From NCBI GenBank assembly GCA_938020445.1, contig CALIIC010000064.1:1-54367 (forward strand): DNA of 54,367 nucleotides, written 5' to 3'. Below the pieces are notes generated by a model, which was not told where the DNA came from, did no database searches, and saw only the letters and a program-made list of their open reading frames with translations. Each line of letters opens with the position of its first letter. Position 1 is the first letter of the stretch. Shown piece after piece: positions 36,095 through 45,041 of the stretch. Source of the DNA: an uncultured Flavobacteriaceae bacterium. Lineage in GTDB: Bacteria; Bacteroidota; Bacteroidia; Flavobacteriales; Flavobacteriaceae. Position numbers and translations under genes: made by a program.

Positions 36095-36111
36095 AGTATT
36101 TATAAAATACT
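36095..36111. promoter_or_regulatory. Palindrome between divergent prc and surE
   Basis: AGTATTT-ATA-AAATACT is a perfect 7-bp inverted repeat around a 3-base centre, 43 bases before prc and 124 before surE. An operator role is inferred from its position. Confidence 0.3.
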
Positions 36112-36235
36112 TCTAATTCCCTAAGATACTGAAAAAACCGTGCCACGCCCGCAGGCGAAGATCAAATATTTTGTTAAACAGCATCATGGACATATCCTTT
36201 TTAAAAACGTATTTTTACGCAGTAAATTATGCGGT

Positions 36236-37015
36236 ATGGCAAAACCTTTGATTTTGGTTACCAATGACGACGGAATTACGGCCCCCGGGCTGCGTTCCCT
36301 GGTCCGATTCATGAGTGAAATAGGAGATGTAATCGTAGTTGCCCCAGACAGTCCACAATCTGGGATGGGGCATGCCATTACGATAGACAATACGTTGTAC
36401 TCAAAACGCATGCATCTCAACGAAACGGACGGTGCCCTGGAAGAATACAGTTGTAGCGGCACTCCCGCAGACTGCGTTAAATTGGGCCTTCAAGAGCTTT
36501 TAAACCGTAAACCGGACATTTGTGTAAGTGGCATCAATCACGGTTCAAACGCTTCGATCAATGTAATTTACTCAGGCACCATGAGTGCTGCCATCGAAGC
36601 AGGTATCGAAGGAGTGCCGGCTATTGGTTTCTCCTTGTGCGACTATGGATGGAAGGCCGATTTTGAACCTGCGAAAAAATTTATCCAGACCATTGTTAAA
36701 AAAGCGATCGCTAATGGAATTCCTGAGGGTGTTGTGCTCAATGTGAATATTCCTAAGCTTTCTGAAAAAGAGATTAAGGGAATCAAAGTATGCCGCCAGG
36801 CACGTGCAAACTGGAAAGAAAAATTTGATAAACGAACAAGTCCAATGGGCAAGGACTATTATTGGCTCACGGGAGAATTTGAGCTATTGGATAAAGGCGA
36901 AGACACCGATGAGTGGGCTTTGGCCGATGGTTATATTTCCTTGGTCCCTACACAATTCGACCTGACCGCTCACCATACCATACAACAAATCAACACCTGG
37001 AGTTTAAATGAATAA
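36236..37015 (+). CDS. surE: 5'-nucleotidase SurE
   Basis: Metal-dependent nucleoside monophosphate phosphatase used in nucleotide homeostasis and stationary-phase survival. The 259-residue protein begins MAKPLILVTNDDGITAPGL, with the metal-binding Asp-Asp at residues 11-12, then APDSPQSGMGHAIT, SCSGTPADCVKLG and SGINHGSNASINVIYSGTMSAA. An in-frame ATG at 36140 would add 32 residues not typical of the family, so the later start is used. A small membrane protein gene overlaps its 3' end by 8 bases. Confidence 0.95.
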   Translation: MAKPLILVTNDDGITAPGLRSLVRFMSEIGDVIVVAPDSPQSGMGHAITIDNTLYSKRMHLNETDGALEEYSCSGTPADCVKLGLQELLNRKPDICVSGINHGSNASINVIYSGTMSAAIEAGIEGVPAIGFSLCDYGWKADFEPAKKFIQTIVKKAIANGIPEGVVLNVNIPKLSEKEIKGIKVCRQARANWKEKFDKRTSPMGKDYYWLTGEFELLDKGEDTDEWALADGYISLVPTQFDLTAHHTIQQINTWSLNE

Positions 37016-37289
37016 GAAGGAAATCATCATCGGTTTTATAGTTGGTCTTATTGCCAACACCTTGGGAACCCTGTTGTATATTTTATTGTTTTCCGAGTTT
37101 GGTATTAAGGAAACCTATGAGGCTGCCGTACAACAAGGGCATGTAGGGAGTCTTTTGGCCCTAGGAGCCATTCTAAACCTCGCTGCGTTTTTCGGTTTCT
37201 TAAAAATCAAAAGAGACCAACGGGCAAGAGGTGTTTTAATGGCCACCTTGGTAACCGCCCTACTGATTCTATATTATAAGCTATTTTAG
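37008..37289 (+). CDS. Small three-helix membrane protein
   Basis: A 93-residue integral membrane protein with three hydrophobic segments (about residues 6-28, 48-64 and 75-91) separated by charged loops (KIKRDQRARG). The gene overlaps surE by 8 bases and is therefore translated with it; lpxB follows after 100 bases. No family function can be named. Confidence 0.75.
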   Translation: MNKKEIIIGFIVGLIANTLGTLLYILLFSEFGIKETYEAAVQQGHVGSLLALGAILNLAAFFGFLKIKRDQRARGVLMATLVTALLILYYKLF

Positions 37290-37389
37290 GTAGAAGCCTA
37301 CTTTAAAACACTGTAGACCCTTTATTTAAGGGACGCATTGATGAATTGAGCGCACGGCCGACACTTGAACTTGATACTTGAACATACGC

Positions 37390-38535
37390 ATGAAGTATTA
37401 TATCATTGCAGGAGAAGCATCTGGAGACCTTCATGGCTCCAACTTGATCAAGGCACTCAAAGTCCGGGATCCCGAAGCTGTTATACGCTGTTGGGGAGGT
37501 GACCTGATGCAGGGGGCAGGGGGTGATTTGGCAAAGCACTACAAAGAAATGGCCTTTATGGGGTTTTTAGAAGTTCTGATGAACCTCGGTGCTATTTTTA
37601 GAAATATCAAATTTTGTAAAAGCGACATCCAAGCTTTTGATCCGGACGTACTGATTTTCATAGATTATTCCGGTTTTAACCTCCGCATTGCCAAATGGGC
37701 CAAAGAAATGGGGTATCGCACCAACTACTATATATCCCCGCAAATTTGGGCTTCTCGAGAGAAACGTATTGAAAAGATAAAAAGAGATATCGATGCCATG
37801 TACGTGATATTGCCTTTTGAAAAAGATTTCTACGAGAAAAAACATCACTTCCCGGTTCACTTTGTTGGCCATCCATTGGTAGACGCCTTGGAAGCAAAAC
37901 AAGCCGTTGAGAGCACAAAATTCCGAAAAGAGAACCACCTTGACTGCGAAAAACCCTTGGTGGCTTTGTTACCTGGCAGTCGAAAACAGGAAGTAAAAAA
38001 GATGCTCAACCTGATGCTATCTGTAATTCATGATTTTCCAGAGTACGAATTTGTCATTGCCGGGGCACCCAGCCTTGATCGGGATTTTTACACTCCTTTT
38101 CTAGACAATCCCAACGTAGGCTTTGTCCTGAACAAAACATATGAACTCTTGGGCTTATCGCATGCGGCCTTGGTAACAAGTGGTACCGCGACGCTAGAAA
38201 CGGCACTTTTTAAAGTACCCCAGGTAGTTTGTTACAGGGCCAACTGGGTATCTTATCAAATCGCAAAACGAATCATCACCTTAAAGTACATTTCTTTGGT
38301 CAACTTGATCATGGACAAAGAGGTGGTACGAGAGCTTATTCAAAGTACGCTTACCACTCAAAACCTACGATTGGAACTCGCAAAAATTTTAGAAGGCCCC
38401 ACACGCTTGGATCAACTGGAAGCTTACGAAGAATTGGCAAAAAAGCTTGGTGGACGCGGTGCGAGTGAAAAAGTAGCCAGTTCGATCGTAGAACAAGTAC
38501 AACGTGCTTTGGACCAGGTAAAAACCGACAAATAA
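37390..38535 (+). CDS. lpxB: Lipid-A-disaccharide synthase LpxB
   Basis: Transfers UDP-2,3-diacylglucosamine to lipid X to give the lipid A disaccharide, on the inner face of the inner membrane. The 381-residue GT19 enzyme starts MKYYIIAGEASGDLHGSNL and shows YYISPQIWASREKRIEKIKRDID, LLPGSRKQEVKKML, and SGTATLETALFKVPQVVCYR. An in-frame TTG at 37378 is rejected in favour of the ATG at 37390, which gives the family N-terminus. A direct repeat of ACTTGAAC lies just upstream (37363 and 37376). Confidence 0.95.
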   Translation: MKYYIIAGEASGDLHGSNLIKALKVRDPEAVIRCWGGDLMQGAGGDLAKHYKEMAFMGFLEVLMNLGAIFRNIKFCKSDIQAFDPDVLIFIDYSGFNLRIAKWAKEMGYRTNYYISPQIWASREKRIEKIKRDIDAMYVILPFEKDFYEKKHHFPVHFVGHPLVDALEAKQAVESTKFRKENHLDCEKPLVALLPGSRKQEVKKMLNLMLSVIHDFPEYEFVIAGAPSLDRDFYTPFLDNPNVGFVLNKTYELLGLSHAALVTSGTATLETALFKVPQVVCYRANWVSYQIAKRIITLKYISLVNLIMDKEVVRELIQSTLTTQNLRLELAKILEGPTRLDQLEAYEELAKKLGGRGASEKVASSIVEQVQRALDQVKTDK

Positions 38536-38556
38536 TCAGTTTCAAAATATTTTTTC

Positions 38557-38564
38557 TAATTTTG
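38557..38564 (+). promoter_or_regulatory. -7 promoter box of the NlpC/P60 gene
   Basis: TAATTTTG matches TAnnTTTG, 41 bases before the start codon and 21 bases after the lpxB stop. Confidence 0.5.
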
Positions 38565-38605
38565 ATAACCAAAGCCCTCTACCCAATAGGGACGATACCT
38601 CTGGC

Positions 38606-39157
38606 ATGCGCAAATTACCTCTGTTGTTTTTGATATTCGCTTTGATCGGCTGCGGTACGGTCAAAAAAAAGACAACCTATAGCAAAACAAGAAAAGTTTC
38701 GGTCAGCGCCTCCCCAGAAAAAGAGGTTTCCGACAATCACCGCGATACTCCACCCAAGCGCAGGGCAAAAACTACTCAAGCAGATCATATTATAAATTCG
38801 GCCCTTCAATTCTCAGGTACACGTTATAAGTTCGGGGGCACGACCAAAAAAGGCATGGATTGCTCAGGTTTGCTCTATGTTGCTTTTGGAAAAAATGACA
38901 TTCAACTGCCGCGAACTTCGTACCATATGGCGGAAGAAGGACGACGGGTGAAAATCAAAAACGTGGTCAAAGGCGACCTGTTATTTTTTAGGACAAGTCG
39001 CAGGGCCAAACGCATTAATCATGTGGGAATGGTCGTAGCGATCGAAAACGATGAGATCAAATTTATTCACTCTTCTTCCTCACGTGGCGTAATCGTATCA
39101 TCACTTCGCGAAGGGTATTGGAACAAGGCCTTTGTAAAGGCCACCAGAGTACTGTAA
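38606..39157 (+). CDS. NlpC/P60 (C40) peptidoglycan peptidase lipoprotein
   Basis: A 183-residue lipoprotein (MRKLPLLFLIFALIGCG; lipid Cys16) with a basic linker and a C40 papain-like domain (about 60-183). The catalytic set is visible: Cys86 (GMDCSGLLYVAF), His139 (INHVGMVV) and His155 (FIHSSSSRGV). Family members cut D-Glu to diamino-acid bonds in the cell wall. It has its own promoter box and is followed one base later by the comEC-like gene. Confidence 0.92.
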   Translation: MRKLPLLFLIFALIGCGTVKKKTTYSKTRKVSVSASPEKEVSDNHRDTPPKRRAKTTQADHIINSALQFSGTRYKFGGTTKKGMDCSGLLYVAFGKNDIQLPRTSYHMAEEGRRVKIKNVVKGDLLFFRTSRRAKRINHVGMVVAIENDEIKFIHSSSSRGVIVSSLREGYWNKAFVKATRVL

Positions 39158-39158
39158 T

Positions 39159-41183
39159 ATGCAACTCTTACGGTTCATTCCCATTCAACTAACCATCTTT
39201 TTGATAGTAGGAATTTTAGTCGGGAACTGGGTACATTTCCCAATGTACATGCCATGGATCTTCACGTTCATCTGTTTCGGATTTTTGGCTTTTACATTCA
39301 TTCGAAAAAAACAGCCAGATTCGCTTGCCTTTGGTATTATGGTGGGCCTAACCGCTTTTTGCATCGGAATTTTGGCGATTTCAGTATCCAATAGGACAAC
39401 AACTGATCATTACTCCAAACGAGATTTTAAAAACCTACGAGAATGGCGCCTGAAAGTAACCGCCGTTTTGAAACCAAATCGTTTTTCAACCCCATACATA
39501 GTTCAGGTACAAAGCATTGATCAAAAACCTGCTTCAGGCAAAATGCTGCTAAGCCTTTCGAACGACTCTCTAAAAACGGACTTAGCAGTCGATAATGAAT
39601 TGCTACTATTTTCAACGGCTACTGAAATTCGTGCGCCTTTAAATCCACATCAGTTCAACTACAAGTCATACATGGCCCAAATGGGTATTGAACATCAACT
39701 AAGGGTACCTCGTGGGGCCTATCTAATGGAACAAGGCTCCTCAACCTTAAAAGGTAGGGCGGCCCGTTTGCGAAACCGCATCAAAAAGAAACTTCAAGAA
39801 GCGGGCTTTAAACCGCGGGAATTAAGTATTATTCAAGCACTACTATTAGGGGAACGAAATGACCTTTCGGCAGCAACCTATAACGACTACAAAAACGCAG
39901 GGGCCGTACATATTTTGGCCGTATCGGGATTGCATATTGGCATTCTTTTATTGCTACTGCAATTCCTATTGCGCCCCCTGGAAAGGTTACCGAAAGGAAA
40001 AACGTTCAAATTACTGGTCACGGTGTTGTTGTTATGGGCCTTTGCTTTTTTGGCGGGGATGTCGGCATCAATAGTCAGGGCCGTAAGTATGTTCAGTTTT
40101 GTAGCCTATGCGCTCTACTTGAACCGGCCCAGCAATACCTTCAACATCTTGGCGCTGAGTATGTTTTTTATCCTATTGGCGTTCGATGCCCGCCTGTTGT
40201 TTCATATCGGTTTTCAAATGAGCTACGCGGCAGTGTTTGCCATTATCTGGATGTATCCCTTACTTCAAAAATGTTGGTTTCCAAAAAATTTTATCCTTGG
40301 AAAAGTTTGGCAATTACTCTCCGTAAGCATTGCCGCACAACTTGGAGTGTTGCCTATTAGCCTCTTTTACTTTCATCAGTTTCCGGGACTCTTCTTTGTT
40401 TCGAATCTATTGATTGTACCATTTTTAGGGATTATTCTTGGGATGGGAATAGTGGTTATTGTACTTGTGTTATTCGACTTCTTACCCGTGTTTCTAGCAA
40501 AGATCTATGGTTTTTTAATTGGCACCATGAATGCTATTGTTTCTTGGATTGCCAAGCAAGAAGCCTTTGTTTTTCAAAATATTTCATTTGACGAGATACA
40601 AGTACTCCTTTCGTACCTTATCATCATTGCATTACTTGCGACTATTGCAAAAGGCAGTTTCAAACGCATAGCAAGTCTATTAATGCTACTCCTCCTTTTT
40701 CAAGCATGGGTATTTTACCAGCACTATACCACGACCCAAACAGGAACCTTTTTAATTGCCCATAGAACAGGGAACACCGTATTCTTGGAACAAGCAGGCA
40801 CTACCCTTCATCATCTAACGGGCGATAGTACCCAATTGGGCACCCTCACCAAGGATTACGGAATATCAGAACGTATCACGAAAAACAGCTATAAACCTGT
40901 TCCGAATAGTTTCACTTGGAACGGGAAACAAATTGTTTTGATAGATAGTACAGGAGTATACTCCAACACCTTGGAAAAGGTAGATTACCTAATACTTACC
41001 CAATCGCCTAAAATACATTTAGAAAGAGCCATTACCCGTTTGAAACCAAAAATGGTCATTGCGGATGGCAGCAATTACAACAGTGCGATTCCCCGATGGC
41101 GGGCTACTTGCGAAAAAGAAAAACTCCCTTTTCACTACACTGGTGAAAAGGGAGCCTATTATTTTGAAAAGGGCAGTAATTAA
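39159..41183 (+). CDS. ComEC/Rec2-type DNA-uptake membrane protein
   Basis: Inner-membrane channel protein expected to carry single-stranded DNA during transformation. The 674-residue protein has an N-terminal DUF4131/OB-like part (about 25-190), the competence core with many helices (AVHILAVSGLHIGILLLLLQF, MSASIVRAVSMFSFVAYAL, FHIGFQMSYAAVFAIIW), and a C-terminal part of about 130 residues. The last part keeps the outline of a metallo-beta-lactamase fold (VDYLILTQSPKIHLERAI) but lacks the HxHxDH metal motif. Its stop overlaps that of the convergent transporter gene, and its 3' end contains that gene's terminator. Confidence 0.88.
   Translation: MQLLRFIPIQLTIFLIVGILVGNWVHFPMYMPWIFTFICFGFLAFTFIRKKQPDSLAFGIMVGLTAFCIGILAISVSNRTTTDHYSKRDFKNLREWRLKVTAVLKPNRFSTPYIVQVQSIDQKPASGKMLLSLSNDSLKTDLAVDNELLLFSTATEIRAPLNPHQFNYKSYMAQMGIEHQLRVPRGAYLMEQGSSTLKGRAARLRNRIKKKLQEAGFKPRELSIIQALLLGERNDLSAATYNDYKNAGAVHILAVSGLHIGILLLLLQFLLRPLERLPKGKTFKLLVTVLLLWAFAFLAGMSASIVRAVSMFSFVAYALYLNRPSNTFNILALSMFFILLAFDARLLFHIGFQMSYAAVFAIIWMYPLLQKCWFPKNFILGKVWQLLSVSIAAQLGVLPISLFYFHQFPGLFFVSNLLIVPFLGIILGMGIVVIVLVLFDFLPVFLAKIYGFLIGTMNAIVSWIAKQEAFVFQNISFDEIQVLLSYLIIIALLATIAKGSFKRIASLLMLLLLFQAWVFYQHYTTTQTGTFLIAHRTGNTVFLEQAGTTLHHLTGDSTQLGTLTKDYGISERITKNSYKPVPNSFTWNGKQIVLIDSTGVYSNTLEKVDYLILTQSPKIHLERAITRLKPKMVIADGSNYNSAIPRWRATCEKEKLPFHYTGEKGAYYFEKGSN
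41113..41154 (-). terminator. Terminator of the POT transporter inside comEC
   Basis: Perfect 12-bp stem CTCCCTTTTCAC (41124-41135) / GTGAAAAGGGAG (41143-41154), 7-nt loop. On the minus strand it is followed by TTTTTCTTTTT. It lies 26 bases past the transporter stop, wholly within comEC codons. Confidence 0.85.
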
Positions 41184-42715
41184 TGCACTTTCCCCATCAG
41201 CCTTTTTATTAAAGGAGAGGCAAGTAATACTATGATCCCAGCGCCTAGTGCGTATTTGGCAATCAAATCAAAACCCCCGGTATATACCTCCAAGGTATCA
41301 AAACCACCAACATTTTTATCGGTACTTTCAATTGCCAATTGTTTGCCTATAAAGCCTACTATTTGAAAGGCAAAAGCGGATGATAGGAACCAAACCACCA
41401 TCATAAAAGCGATAATCCGCTGAGGCGAAAGGTCGGTAATCTTTGACAGCCCTACAGGTGACATAAACAATTCCCCTACGGAAAGTAAAAAATACATGAG
41501 TAAAAGATATGCGAAGGGAACCAGACCATTTTCGTTGGCACTGGCACCGCTTATCGCCAGCACATAAAAACTGATTCCTGCAAAAACAAGTCCCAAACCG
41601 AATTTATAGGGTGTTCTAGGATTCCATTTCCGCTTGCTCAACCAGGTCCACATCAATGAAATGGGAATAGCGAGTATGATAATGAACATGGAGTTTAATG
41701 AATTTGTCTGGGCAGCGGTCATAATACCGTCCAAGTCGATATTTCTAGCGGCGAACAAGGTAATAACACTACCTGAGAGTTCATGAAAGCCCCAGAAAAT
41801 GGTCATGAAAAAGGTAATCAAAACGGCCACAATAAGTTTCTTACGCTCATCCAAGGTCGCCTTGTACATGATATAGGCCAAATAGGCCACTACTGCCAAA
41901 CCTATCAATTTAAAAATCACGTTTACAATATTCTGATCTCCTAAAAAAGTACCTTCAGCACCAAGCGACTTATAAGATGATAAGAGGTATGCAATAATCG
42001 GTGCGGAAAGGACCGCTAATACCGGAACCAATATTCCTTGCTTTATTCCCATTACTTTTTTACTCAATACCTCATCATTAGGCGGCAAGCCCCTATCACC
42101 AAAAACATTCTTCTTAATACCGCTCCAAAAGAAAATCAGTCCGGTCAACATTCCGATTCCGGCCAGGCCAAAACCATAGTGCCAACCATACTTGGCTGCC
42201 AACCAACCACACAACAAAGGTGCTACCCAACCCCCGATATTGATGCCCATATAGAATATGGTAAATCCCGAATCTTTTTTGGGATCTCCTTTCTCATACA
42301 GCGTACCAACGAATGTTGAAATGTTGGGTTTAAAAAACCCGTTTCCTACGATAATCAAAGAAAGGGCCAAGAAGAAAGCAATGTCATTTTCAACGGCCAA
42401 CACAAAGTGCCCGACCGACATTAGAATACCTCCCAGAAAAATGGAATTCCGCATGCCCAAAATCTGATCAGAAATTTTACCCCCGATCACCGTTGATGCA
42501 TATACAAGAGACCCGTACGATGCATATACCGCCGCCGTAGCAAAATCGCGTTCTACCAAGGCTTCGAATATAACCTCGATCATGTATAGCGTTAATAACG
42601 CTCGCATGCCATAAAAGCTAAAACGCTCCCACAATTCGGCAAAAAAGAGATAAAAGAGCCCTACAGGGTGCCCCAGCATTTGTTTCTGTTCATTTGGATC
42701 GGTTGTTTCTGTCAT
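41180..42715 (-). CDS. Proton-dependent di/tripeptide transporter (POT family)
   Basis: Imports di- and tripeptides with protons. The 511-residue MFS protein has the POT signature Glu27-x-x-Glu30-Arg31 (FAELWERFSFYGMRALLTLYM) in helix 1 and the second signature FTIFYMGINIGGWVAPLLCGWLAAKYGW. About 12-14 helices are visible. It lies nine bases after the DPP IV gene; the peptidase releases dipeptides outside and this protein takes them up. Its terminator is embedded in the convergent comEC gene. Confidence 0.93.
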   Translation of the reverse strand: MTETTDPNEQKQMLGHPVGLFYLFFAELWERFSFYGMRALLTLYMIEVIFEALVERDFATAAVYASYGSLVYASTVIGGKISDQILGMRNSIFLGGILMSVGHFVLAVENDIAFFLALSLIIVGNGFFKPNISTFVGTLYEKGDPKKDSGFTIFYMGINIGGWVAPLLCGWLAAKYGWHYGFGLAGIGMLTGLIFFWSGIKKNVFGDRGLPPNDEVLSKKVMGIKQGILVPVLAVLSAPIIAYLLSSYKSLGAEGTFLGDQNIVNVIFKLIGLAVVAYLAYIMYKATLDERKKLIVAVLITFFMTIFWGFHELSGSVITLFAARNIDLDGIMTAAQTNSLNSMFIIILAIPISLMWTWLSKRKWNPRTPYKFGLGLVFAGISFYVLAISGASANENGLVPFAYLLLMYFLLSVGELFMSPVGLSKITDLSPQRIIAFMMVVWFLSSAFAFQIVGFIGKQLAIESTDKNVGGFDTLEVYTGGFDLIAKYALGAGIIVLLASPLIKRLMGKVH

Positions 42716-42724
42716 AGTATTGGG

Positions 42725-44890
42725 TTATAGGTTTTCCTTGATAAAATTTGTCATTTTTTGATAAAGTTGAATGCGGGTATTTCCGCCGTAGATACTGTGA
42801 TTTTTATCGGGATAAATAGCCCAGTCAAATTGTTTGTTCGCCTGTACCAATGCCTCGATCATTCGCATGCTGTTCTGCACATGCACATTGTCATCTCCAG
42901 ATCCATGGATCAATAGATATTTCCCCTTTAACAGTTCGGGATAGTTGAAAGGTGAATTATCATCATAGCCACTTGCATTCTCTTGGGGAGTCTGCATGTA
43001 GCGCTCTGTATAAATGGTGTCGTAAAAACGCCAGCTGGTCACAGGAGCCACGGCAATGGCCATTTCGAAGGTATCGTTCCCTTTCAAAATACAATTGGTC
43101 GCCATAAAACCACCATAACTCCAGCCCCAAATACCCGTTCGGTCGGGATCAATATAAGGGAGGTCACTTAATTTCTTGGCAGCCGCAATTTGATCTTCGA
43201 CTTCAAATTTCCCGAGTTCTTTTTGAGTCACTTTTTTAAAATCTCGGCCTTTGAGTCCGGTACCGCGACCATCTACACATACCACCACATAGCCTTCGGC
43301 GGCAAGCATTTGGTACCAATAGTCATTGGCACCGCCCCAACGATTGGAAACACTTTGCGATCCAGGGCCACTGTACTGAAACATAAACAAGGGATACTTT
43401 TTTGAGGCATCAAAGTTTTTTGGTTTGATCATGTACATATTGAGGTCGTTCCCATTGATCGTAAGGGTCGAAAACTCCTTGGCACTGGTTTCATACCCTT
43501 TTAATTTGGTTAAAAGCGCCCGATTGTTCTTGATTTCCTTTACCATTTTGCCCGTTAGCGCTTTGTGCAATGAGTAGCTATAGGGTTCTTCGGCATTTGA
43601 GTAGGAGTTGATAAAATAGGTGAAGTCTGCACTAAAATCCGCCGCACTTATTCCCGCTTTGTCTACCAGGGCTTTCTTCTTTTTTCCGTTGCTTTCAATA
43701 CTATATACGCCGCGATTGATAGAGCCGTTTTCGGTAGATTGGTAATACACCTTGTCTTCGTTCTGGTCATAGCCGTAATAAGCGGTTACTTCCCACGGAC
43801 CTTGTGTAATTTGGTTCATCAAGGCGCCATCTTGCCCATGTAGGTAAAGATGGTTATACCCATCTTTTTCGCTCGTCCAGATAAAACTATCATCCTCTAA
43901 AAACGTTAGGTTGTCCGTAATATCCACATACGCTGCGTCTTTTTCTTCCAACAATAGTGACACCGAATTATCCTTGGCATTTACCGAATGCAACTTTAAA
44001 TGGTCTTGATGTCTATTGATGGTCTGTACACTCAGGTAATCAGGACTGTTCATCCATTTGATTCTTGGAATGTAATACGGATCTCCCAAAGCTACCTCGG
44101 TAAGTTGCTTGCTTTTTACATCATACATATGCAGTGTAACCTTGGCATTCTCTTCCCCCGCTTTGGGGTATTTGAACACATGGGGTTTTTGATAAAGCCC
44201 GGTGCCATACACATCCATAGAGAATTCGGGTACCATGGTCTCATCGAATCTTAAGAAAGCAATTTTTGTACCATCGGCGTTCCAGGCAAAGGCACGTACG
44301 AAGGCGAATTCTTCTTCGTACACCCAATCGGTCACACCGTTGATGATCTTATTCTTCACCCCGTCTGTGGTCAGCTGTTCGGTAGTTCCCGATGCAATGT
44401 CAAAAAGATACAGGTTGTTCTCGGAGACAAAGGCCACTTGATTGCCACTTGGAGAAAGCGTGGGTTCCTGAATTTTGGTATCCGAGACTTTGGTCAGTTT
44501 TTTAGTAGAGCTATCATAGACATAGAAGATTCCCAATTTAGAGCGACGAAAAATGGGTTCTACTTCTGTCGCCAGCAATAGCTTTGTTTCATCCTTACTA
44601 AACTGATAGGAACTAAAATTATTGATTCCGTCCAAATCGGAAGAAGATAGGATGGTGCCCACTTTCTGTTGAGTTGCGTAATCATATTTATCGATAGTTA
44701 CGCTTCCGACGGCACGATTGCGATTGAGAATGGTATACTGTTTCCCGTTTTTAAGCGATTGCAAGGCATCGAGTCTTTCCGTTCTAAATGCACCCTTATA
44801 AATTTCATCAATGGTAATCTTCTTTTCTTGCGCTGATACGGAGCTGATGAAACCTACCGCAAGCAACATTACGACTGCTATTTTCCTCAT
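42725..44890 (-). CDS. Dipeptidyl peptidase IV (S9 family)
   Basis: Periplasmic serine peptidase removing N-terminal dipeptides, usually X-Pro. The 721-residue protein has a signal peptide (MRKIAVVMLLAVGFISSVSA), a beta-propeller (about 30-470) containing the DPP IV-type Glu pair that binds the free N-terminus (DWVYEEEFAFVRAF), and the alpha/beta-hydrolase domain with nucleophile Ser591 (GWSYGG), Asp near 666 (GSGDDNVH) and His698 (DKNHSIYGG). It is co-transcribed with a peptide transporter gene nine bases downstream. Confidence 0.95.
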   Translation of the reverse strand: MRKIAVVMLLAVGFISSVSAQEKKITIDEIYKGAFRTERLDALQSLKNGKQYTILNRNRAVGSVTIDKYDYATQQKVGTILSSSDLDGINNFSSYQFSKDETKLLLATEVEPIFRRSKLGIFYVYDSSTKKLTKVSDTKIQEPTLSPSGNQVAFVSENNLYLFDIASGTTEQLTTDGVKNKIINGVTDWVYEEEFAFVRAFAWNADGTKIAFLRFDETMVPEFSMDVYGTGLYQKPHVFKYPKAGEENAKVTLHMYDVKSKQLTEVALGDPYYIPRIKWMNSPDYLSVQTINRHQDHLKLHSVNAKDNSVSLLLEEKDAAYVDITDNLTFLEDDSFIWTSEKDGYNHLYLHGQDGALMNQITQGPWEVTAYYGYDQNEDKVYYQSTENGSINRGVYSIESNGKKKKALVDKAGISAADFSADFTYFINSYSNAEEPYSYSLHKALTGKMVKEIKNNRALLTKLKGYETSAKEFSTLTINGNDLNMYMIKPKNFDASKKYPLFMFQYSGPGSQSVSNRWGGANDYWYQMLAAEGYVVVCVDGRGTGLKGRDFKKVTQKELGKFEVEDQIAAAKKLSDLPYIDPDRTGIWGWSYGGFMATNCILKGNDTFEMAIAVAPVTSWRFYDTIYTERYMQTPQENASGYDDNSPFNYPELLKGKYLLIHGSGDDNVHVQNSMRMIEALVQANKQFDWAIYPDKNHSIYGGNTRIQLYQKMTNFIKENL

Positions 44891-45013
44891 TAACTGTTGA
44901 AATTGTTTTAACCCATCAAGTTTAGTGATAATTTCACGAATAATTAAACTTTCTGTGTAAAAACAAACAGCTGCGCCAACATTTAGGGCAACTGTTTTAA
45001 TAAGGGTAATTAG

Positions 45014-45021
45014 TATCTTTG
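45014..45021 (+). promoter_or_regulatory. -7 promoter box of the HMG-CoA reductase operon
   Basis: TATCTTTG matches TAnnTTTG, 20 bases before the start codon. A TTTT at 44995-44998 may act as the -33 element. Confidence 0.55.
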
Positions 45022-45041
45022 CCCTTCAAAACCAATTCTGC

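Noticed and set aside
37363..37383. Direct repeat ACTTGAAC twice, 13 bases apart, before lpxB
   Set aside because: Short and low-complexity; the spacing does not fit a known operator type.
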